A stretch of DNA of 10,134 nt from SZUA-430 sp036840015. GTDB lineage: Bacteria > Pseudomonadota > Alphaproteobacteria > Micropepsales > Micropepsaceae. The position numbers and the translations under genes are program-made. The notes under the pieces are model-generated. The model did not search any database, was not told the DNA's origin, and was given only the letters and a program-made list of their open reading frames with translations. Positions 7,506 to 10,134 of the stretch are shown here, piece by piece. Positions within the stretch are counted from its first letter, which is position 1. Every line of letters starts with the position of its first letter. Location of the stretch: positions 1-10,134 of the forward strand of contig DAISVV010000112.1 in NCBI GenBank assembly GCA_036840015.1, written 5' to 3'.

Positions 7506-7958
7506 ATGACGGATGATCTTCTCGAGGAAAATGTCCCCGAAATCCCGAAGGGCTACGTCCGCATGAACTGGTTCCAGGGCTTCGGCCGACAGATCGGCCC
7601 CCTGTATGAGCGCGTGAACGCGGACCGCAGCTACACCCGCGCCTTCCTGGTATCCGACGCGCACACCAACGGCATGAAGAACTGTCATGGCGGCATGCTG
7701 ATGGCCTTTGCCGACATGGCGTTGGGCCACGCGATCTCCTTGCAGGAAAACCGCTACTGGGTGACGGTGCGCATGGTGACCGATTTCGTGGAAGCCGCCC
7801 ATGTCGGCGACTGGGTCGAGGGCACGGGCACAATCACCGGCCGCGACGATGACATGTTCACCGTCACCGGCCGCATCTGGTGCGCCGAGCGCACGATCAT
7901 GTCGGCCACCGGCATCTTCAAGGCGCTGGGGACACGTCCGCCGCGGCGGAAGATCTGA
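7506..7958 (+). CDS. PaaI-like hotdog-fold acyl-CoA thioesterase
   Basis: The 150-aa product fits the PaaI/YbgC-type hotdog thioesterases that hydrolyse acyl-CoA thioesters in the cytoplasm. The diagnostic block is NCHGGMLMAFADMALG (residues 59-74). H61-G62-G63 begins the hot-dog helix, and D70 is the likely catalytic acid. The strand pair VTVRMVTDFVEAAHVGDWVE and the late TVTGRIW segment fit the remaining beta-sheet. A 40-residue N-terminal lead with YVRMNWFQGFGRQIGP positions the ligand-side loop. The start at ATG 7506 is 6 bp after the DUF2332 stop, with only a weak ribosome binding site, suggesting translational coupling. The next gene starts one base after this stop. The acyl substrate cannot be told. 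Confidence 0.88.
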   Translation: MTDDLLEENVPEIPKGYVRMNWFQGFGRQIGPLYERVNADRSYTRAFLVSDAHTNGMKNCHGGMLMAFADMALGHAISLQENRYWVTVRMVTDFVEAAHVGDWVEGTGTITGRDDDMFTVTGRIWCAERTIMSATGIFKALGTRPPRRKI

Positions 7959-7959
7959 C

Positions 7960-8904
7960 ATGTCTGATAATATTTCACGGCTTGGGCCCCTGGCCCGCTA
8001 CAACGGCGAGCGCGTGGCCGGGCCAGCATGGTTCGAGGACGCGATCGCCGTGCCATGCGAGAGCCGCGAGATCGATATCTCCGGCGCGCGCATCCACTAT
8101 CTGCGCTGGGGCGATCGATCGAAGCCGGGGCTCCTGCTCGTGCACGGCAACGGCGCGCATGCCTATTGGTGGAGCTTTATCGCCCCATTCCTCGCACGCG
8201 AATACAATGTCGCCGCGCTGGACTTGTCGGGAATGGGCGACTCCGATCATCGCAGCCGCTACGCGATGGATCTCTTCGTCGAGGAAGAGATGGCTGTCGC
8301 CGCCGATGCCGGTATGTTCGAAAATCCGGAGCCACCCGTGGTCGTGGCACACTCGTTTGGAGGCTTCGCGACGATCCTCGCCGGCGCGCGCCATGGCGAT
8401 CGGCTTGCGGGGACCGTGATCGTCGACTCGCCCGTCCATCCGCCGGATCGCCCCCATGGCCCGCCGCACCGCGAGGGGCGCCCGCACCGGATCTACCCGA
8501 CATTGAATGAAGCGCTCTCGCGCTTCCGCCTGGCGCCCGAGCAACCCTGCGAGAACGATTACATCGTCGACTTCATCGCCAGGAAGTCGCTCAGGGCTGT
8601 AGAAGGCGGCCTGACCTGGAAATTCGATCCCTCGCTTTGGTCTCAGCGCTTTTCGATTGGTGACACGGCAGAATGCCTGCGCTCCACCCGGTGTCGCATC
8701 GCCATCATGCGCGGCGAGAACTCGGTCCTCATGCCGCCCGAAGTAGGCGCCTACATGTATAGCCTTCTGGGCCACGCCGCACCCGTGATCGAGATCCCGC
8801 AAGCTCGCCACCACGTGATGCTGGACCAGCCTTTAGCCTTCGTGGCCGCCCTCAGGGCCCTGCTGGCTGACTGGAACCACTCTCTGCCGACACGCCGCGT
8901 CTGA
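7960..8904 (+). CDS. Alpha/beta-fold hydrolase
   Basis: The 314-aa product is a cytosolic alpha/beta hydrolase; members cleave esters, thioesters, lactones or C-C bonds. It has the oxyanion block LLLVHGNGAHAYWW (residues 58-71), LDLSGMGDSD (87-96), the nucleophile elbow AHSFGG (130-135) with S132, and the catalytic histidine H284 or H285 in ARHHVMLDQP. The usual acid position after the penultimate strand reads RGENSVL, with no Asp. D156 in VIVDSP, at the end of the strand after the nucleophile, is a likely alternative acid. The ATG at 7960 follows the thioesterase stop by a single base, so translation is probably coupled. A longer in-frame upstream extension overlaps the thioesterase and is not protein-like. 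Specific substrate is unknown. It is the last gene of the operon. Confidence 0.88.
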   Translation: MSDNISRLGPLARYNGERVAGPAWFEDAIAVPCESREIDISGARIHYLRWGDRSKPGLLLVHGNGAHAYWWSFIAPFLAREYNVAALDLSGMGDSDHRSRYAMDLFVEEEMAVAADAGMFENPEPPVVVAHSFGGFATILAGARHGDRLAGTVIVDSPVHPPDRPHGPPHREGRPHRIYPTLNEALSRFRLAPEQPCENDYIVDFIARKSLRAVEGGLTWKFDPSLWSQRFSIGDTAECLRSTRCRIAIMRGENSVLMPPEVGAYMYSLLGHAAPVIEIPQARHHVMLDQPLAFVAALRALLADWNHSLPTRRV

Positions 8905-8920
8905 AAAAGGCGTTTCCATA

Positions 8921-8933
8921 CCTGCCGGGCAGG
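8921..8933 (+). terminator. Weak hairpin after the operon, possible terminator
   Basis: CCTGC-CGG-GCAGG forms a 5-bp stem with a 3-nt loop 17 bp after the hydrolase stop. It is followed by ACCAAAA rather than a T-run, so intrinsic termination on the plus strand is doubtful. Confidence 0.3.
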
Positions 8934-8957
8934 ACCAAAAAGCGCACCAGACTGCGG

Positions 8958-8985
8958 TTGCCCCGGCCCGCTTGATTGCTATATT
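8958..8985 (+). promoter_or_regulatory. Candidate promoter for the oxidase subunit IV gene
   Basis: TTGCCC (8958-8963) and TATATT (8980-8985) are 16 bp apart. The -10 box differs from TATAAT at one base. Transcription would start near 8992, giving a leader of about 39 nt that contains the AAGGG ribosome binding site at 9019-9023. This is the best-looking promoter in the window. Confidence 0.5.
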
Positions 8986-9030
8986 CCGCATTAATCAGCG
9001 ACTGGTCGCGACATACGCAAGGGCTCACCA

Positions 9031-9180
9031 ATGGCATCAGGACCTAAATCCGACTACAAGCGCGGCTCAATGGACATCCGGGAGCAGGAGTCGACCTACG
9101 CCCTGTTCTGGAGCCTGACGAAATGGGGCACGATCCTGACGGTGCTCACGCTGGTGTTCCTCGCCTTCATGTATACCTGA
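9031..9180 (+). CDS. aa3-type cytochrome c oxidase subunit IV (bacterial small subunit)
   Basis: This 49-aa inner-membrane mini-protein matches the alphaproteobacterial aa3 oxidase subunit IV family (COX4_pro_2), a single-helix accessory subunit of the terminal oxidase. The polar N-terminus carries the diagnostic GSMDIREQESTYALF (residues 12-26). One transmembrane helix follows, about residues 29-48 (WSLTKWGTILTVLTLVFLAF lies at 27-46). The start ATG 9031 has AAGGG at 9019-9023, seven bases upstream, and a promoter candidate lies further up. Other oxidase subunit genes are not in the window. The order subunit IV then transhydrogenase alpha is, from memory, common in alphaproteobacteria. The 78-bp gap to pntA holds no convincing promoter. 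Confidence 0.9.
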   Translation: MASGPKSDYKRGSMDIREQESTYALFWSLTKWGTILTVLTLVFLAFMYT

Positions 9181-9258
9181 TCAGCCCTGGCCGCGCCCCG
9201 ACACGGCCGGCCGACCACGCAGACACGCCCGTAACCCCCTCTAACGACGGCAGGAAGC

Positions 9259-10134
9259 ATGAAAATAGGTATCCCGAAGGAAACCCGTCCGAACGAAACC
9301 CGCGTCGCAGCAACGCCAGAGACCGTCAGGAAGTTCAAGGGCCTCGGCCTTGAGGTGGTGGTCGAGTCCGCTTCCGGCGCTGCAGCCCATATCCCGGACG
9401 CCGATTACGTCGCCGCCGGCGCCTCCATCGTCTCCGCGCGTGAGGCCTTTTCCGCCGACATCGTTCTCAAGGTGCAGCGCCCGACCGAGGCCGAGGCCGG
9501 AAACCTCGCCAGGGGCGCAATGCTCGCCGCCATCCTCGCGCCCTACGCCGCCCGCCCCATGGTCGCAAGCTTTGCCGCGCAGGGCGTGAACGCCTTCGCG
9601 ATGGAATTCATGCCGCGCATCACGCGTGCCCAGACGATGGACGTGCTGTCCTCGCAGTCGAACCTTGCCGGCTACAAGGCCGTGATCGACGCCGCCGCCC
9701 TGTTCGGTCGCGCCTTCCCGATGATGATGACGGCGGCTGGCACCATTGCTGCCGCCCGTGTCCTTGTCATGGGCGTGGGCGTAGCAGGCCTCCAGGCGAT
9801 CGCCACGGCACGGCGTCTCGGCGCCATCGTGTCGGCAACCGACGTGCGCCTCGCAACCAAGGAACAGGTCCAATCACTCGGCGCCACCTTCGTGGCGGTG
9901 GAAGACGAGGAAACGAGGCAGGCCGAAACGGCCGGCGGCTACGCCAGGGAGATGAGCGAGGGCTACCGAAAGAAGCAGGCAGCCCTCATCGCCGAGACCA
10001 TCAGGAAGCAGGACATCGTGATCACCACGGCCCTGATCCCCGGCAGGCCCGCTCCGGTCCTCGTGACCGAGGAGATGCTGCGCTCGATGAAACCTGGTTC
10101 GATCCTCATCGACCTCGCGGCAGAGCAGGGTGGC
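9259..10134 (+). CDS. pntA: NAD(P)+ transhydrogenase, alpha subunit (domain I, NAD-binding), partial at right edge
   Basis: Proton-translocating transhydrogenase uses the proton gradient to reduce NADP+ with NADH at the inner membrane. This subunit carries the cytoplasmic NAD(H)-binding domain I. The 292 residues present run from the canonical start MKIGIPKET to LIDLAAEQGG at the edge, so the C-terminal part is missing. Key features are R15 in NETRVAATP, the RAQTMDVLSSQSNLAGYKAV block (residues 123-142; R123, D128, Q133 and S134 match positions important in the Rhodospirillum rubrum enzyme), the NAD loop GVGVAGLQA (172-180) with acidic D195 for the ribose, and the mobile-loop region around 220-240. 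AGGAAG just before ATG 9259 is the ribosome binding site. In this group the alpha chain is usually split into PntAA and PntAB; the window ends before that can be checked. Confidence 0.95.
   Translation, partial: MKIGIPKETRPNETRVAATPETVRKFKGLGLEVVVESASGAAAHIPDADYVAAGASIVSAREAFSADIVLKVQRPTEAEAGNLARGAMLAAILAPYAARPMVASFAAQGVNAFAMEFMPRITRAQTMDVLSSQSNLAGYKAVIDAAALFGRAFPMMMTAAGTIAAARVLVMGVGVAGLQAIATARRLGAIVSATDVRLATKEQVQSLGATFVAVEDEETRQAETAGGYAREMSEGYRKKQAALIAETIRKQDIVITTALIPGRPAPVLVTEEMLRSMKPGSILIDLAAEQGG

Noticed and set aside
6771..7961. 396-codon minus-strand frame antisense to the DUF2332 and thioesterase genes
   Set aside because: Shadow of two well-supported plus-strand genes; it crosses their boundary and shows no family motif.
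8345..8360. Sigma-54-like promoter (TGGCAC followed by TTTG)
   Set aside because: It lies inside the hydrolase coding sequence at the AHSFGG elbow, and the -12 element lacks the GC dinucleotide.

Overview
The window reads as a GC-rich alphaproteobacterial chromosome segment. The best lineage guess is Caulobacterales/Hyphomonadaceae-like. This rests on a GapR (DUF2312) gene next to a TacA-like NtrC-family response regulator, a CtrA-box-like site upstream of that regulator, a DUF1244 gene, and the alphaproteobacterial aa3-oxidase subunit IV mini-protein just ahead of a proton-translocating transhydrogenase gene. No species can be named from the sequence. No integrase, transposase, tRNA, rRNA or CRISPR array was seen.

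Layout. (1) Positions 1-1300, minus strand: a MOFRL-family glycerate 2-kinase gene. Its last expected ~40 residues are replaced by a 37-bp tandem repeat of four units that reaches the left edge. (2) 1398-2800, plus strand: an N-formylglutamate amidohydrolase-family protein, a DUF1244 protein with a CxxC motif, and GapR. (3) 2809-4293, minus strand, tail to tail with gapR: a REC-AAA+-Fis response regulator resembling TacA. (4) 4294-4622: a divergent regulatory region holding the CtrA-like box (4387-4402) and two perfect palindromes. (5) 4623-8904, plus strand: a small lipoprotein, an atypical AarF/ABC1/UbiB-family kinase-like protein, a DUF2332 protein, a PaaI-like hotdog thioesterase and an alpha/beta hydrolase. 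The last four are packed with gaps of 10, 6 and 1 bp and look like one operon. (6) 9031 to the right edge, plus strand: cytochrome aa3 oxidase subunit IV with a plausible promoter, then pntA (NAD(P) transhydrogenase alpha subunit, N-terminal NAD-binding part), cut by the window end.

How the parts fit. GapR (chromosome supercoiling and replication) and a TacA-like regulator under possible CtrA control suggest a cell-cycle or development neighbourhood. The kinase-like/DUF2332/thioesterase/hydrolase cluster is the least understood unit. It couples an ABC1 protein with a degenerate KxGQ motif to acyl-thioester or ester chemistry, with no pathway evident. The oxidase subunit IV and transhydrogenase are ordinary energy-metabolism genes.

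Nothing here is clearly a new defence or mobile system. The two items most worth a second look are the repeat array that runs in frame into the kinase gene, and the ABC1-DUF2332-thioesterase-hydrolase operon.
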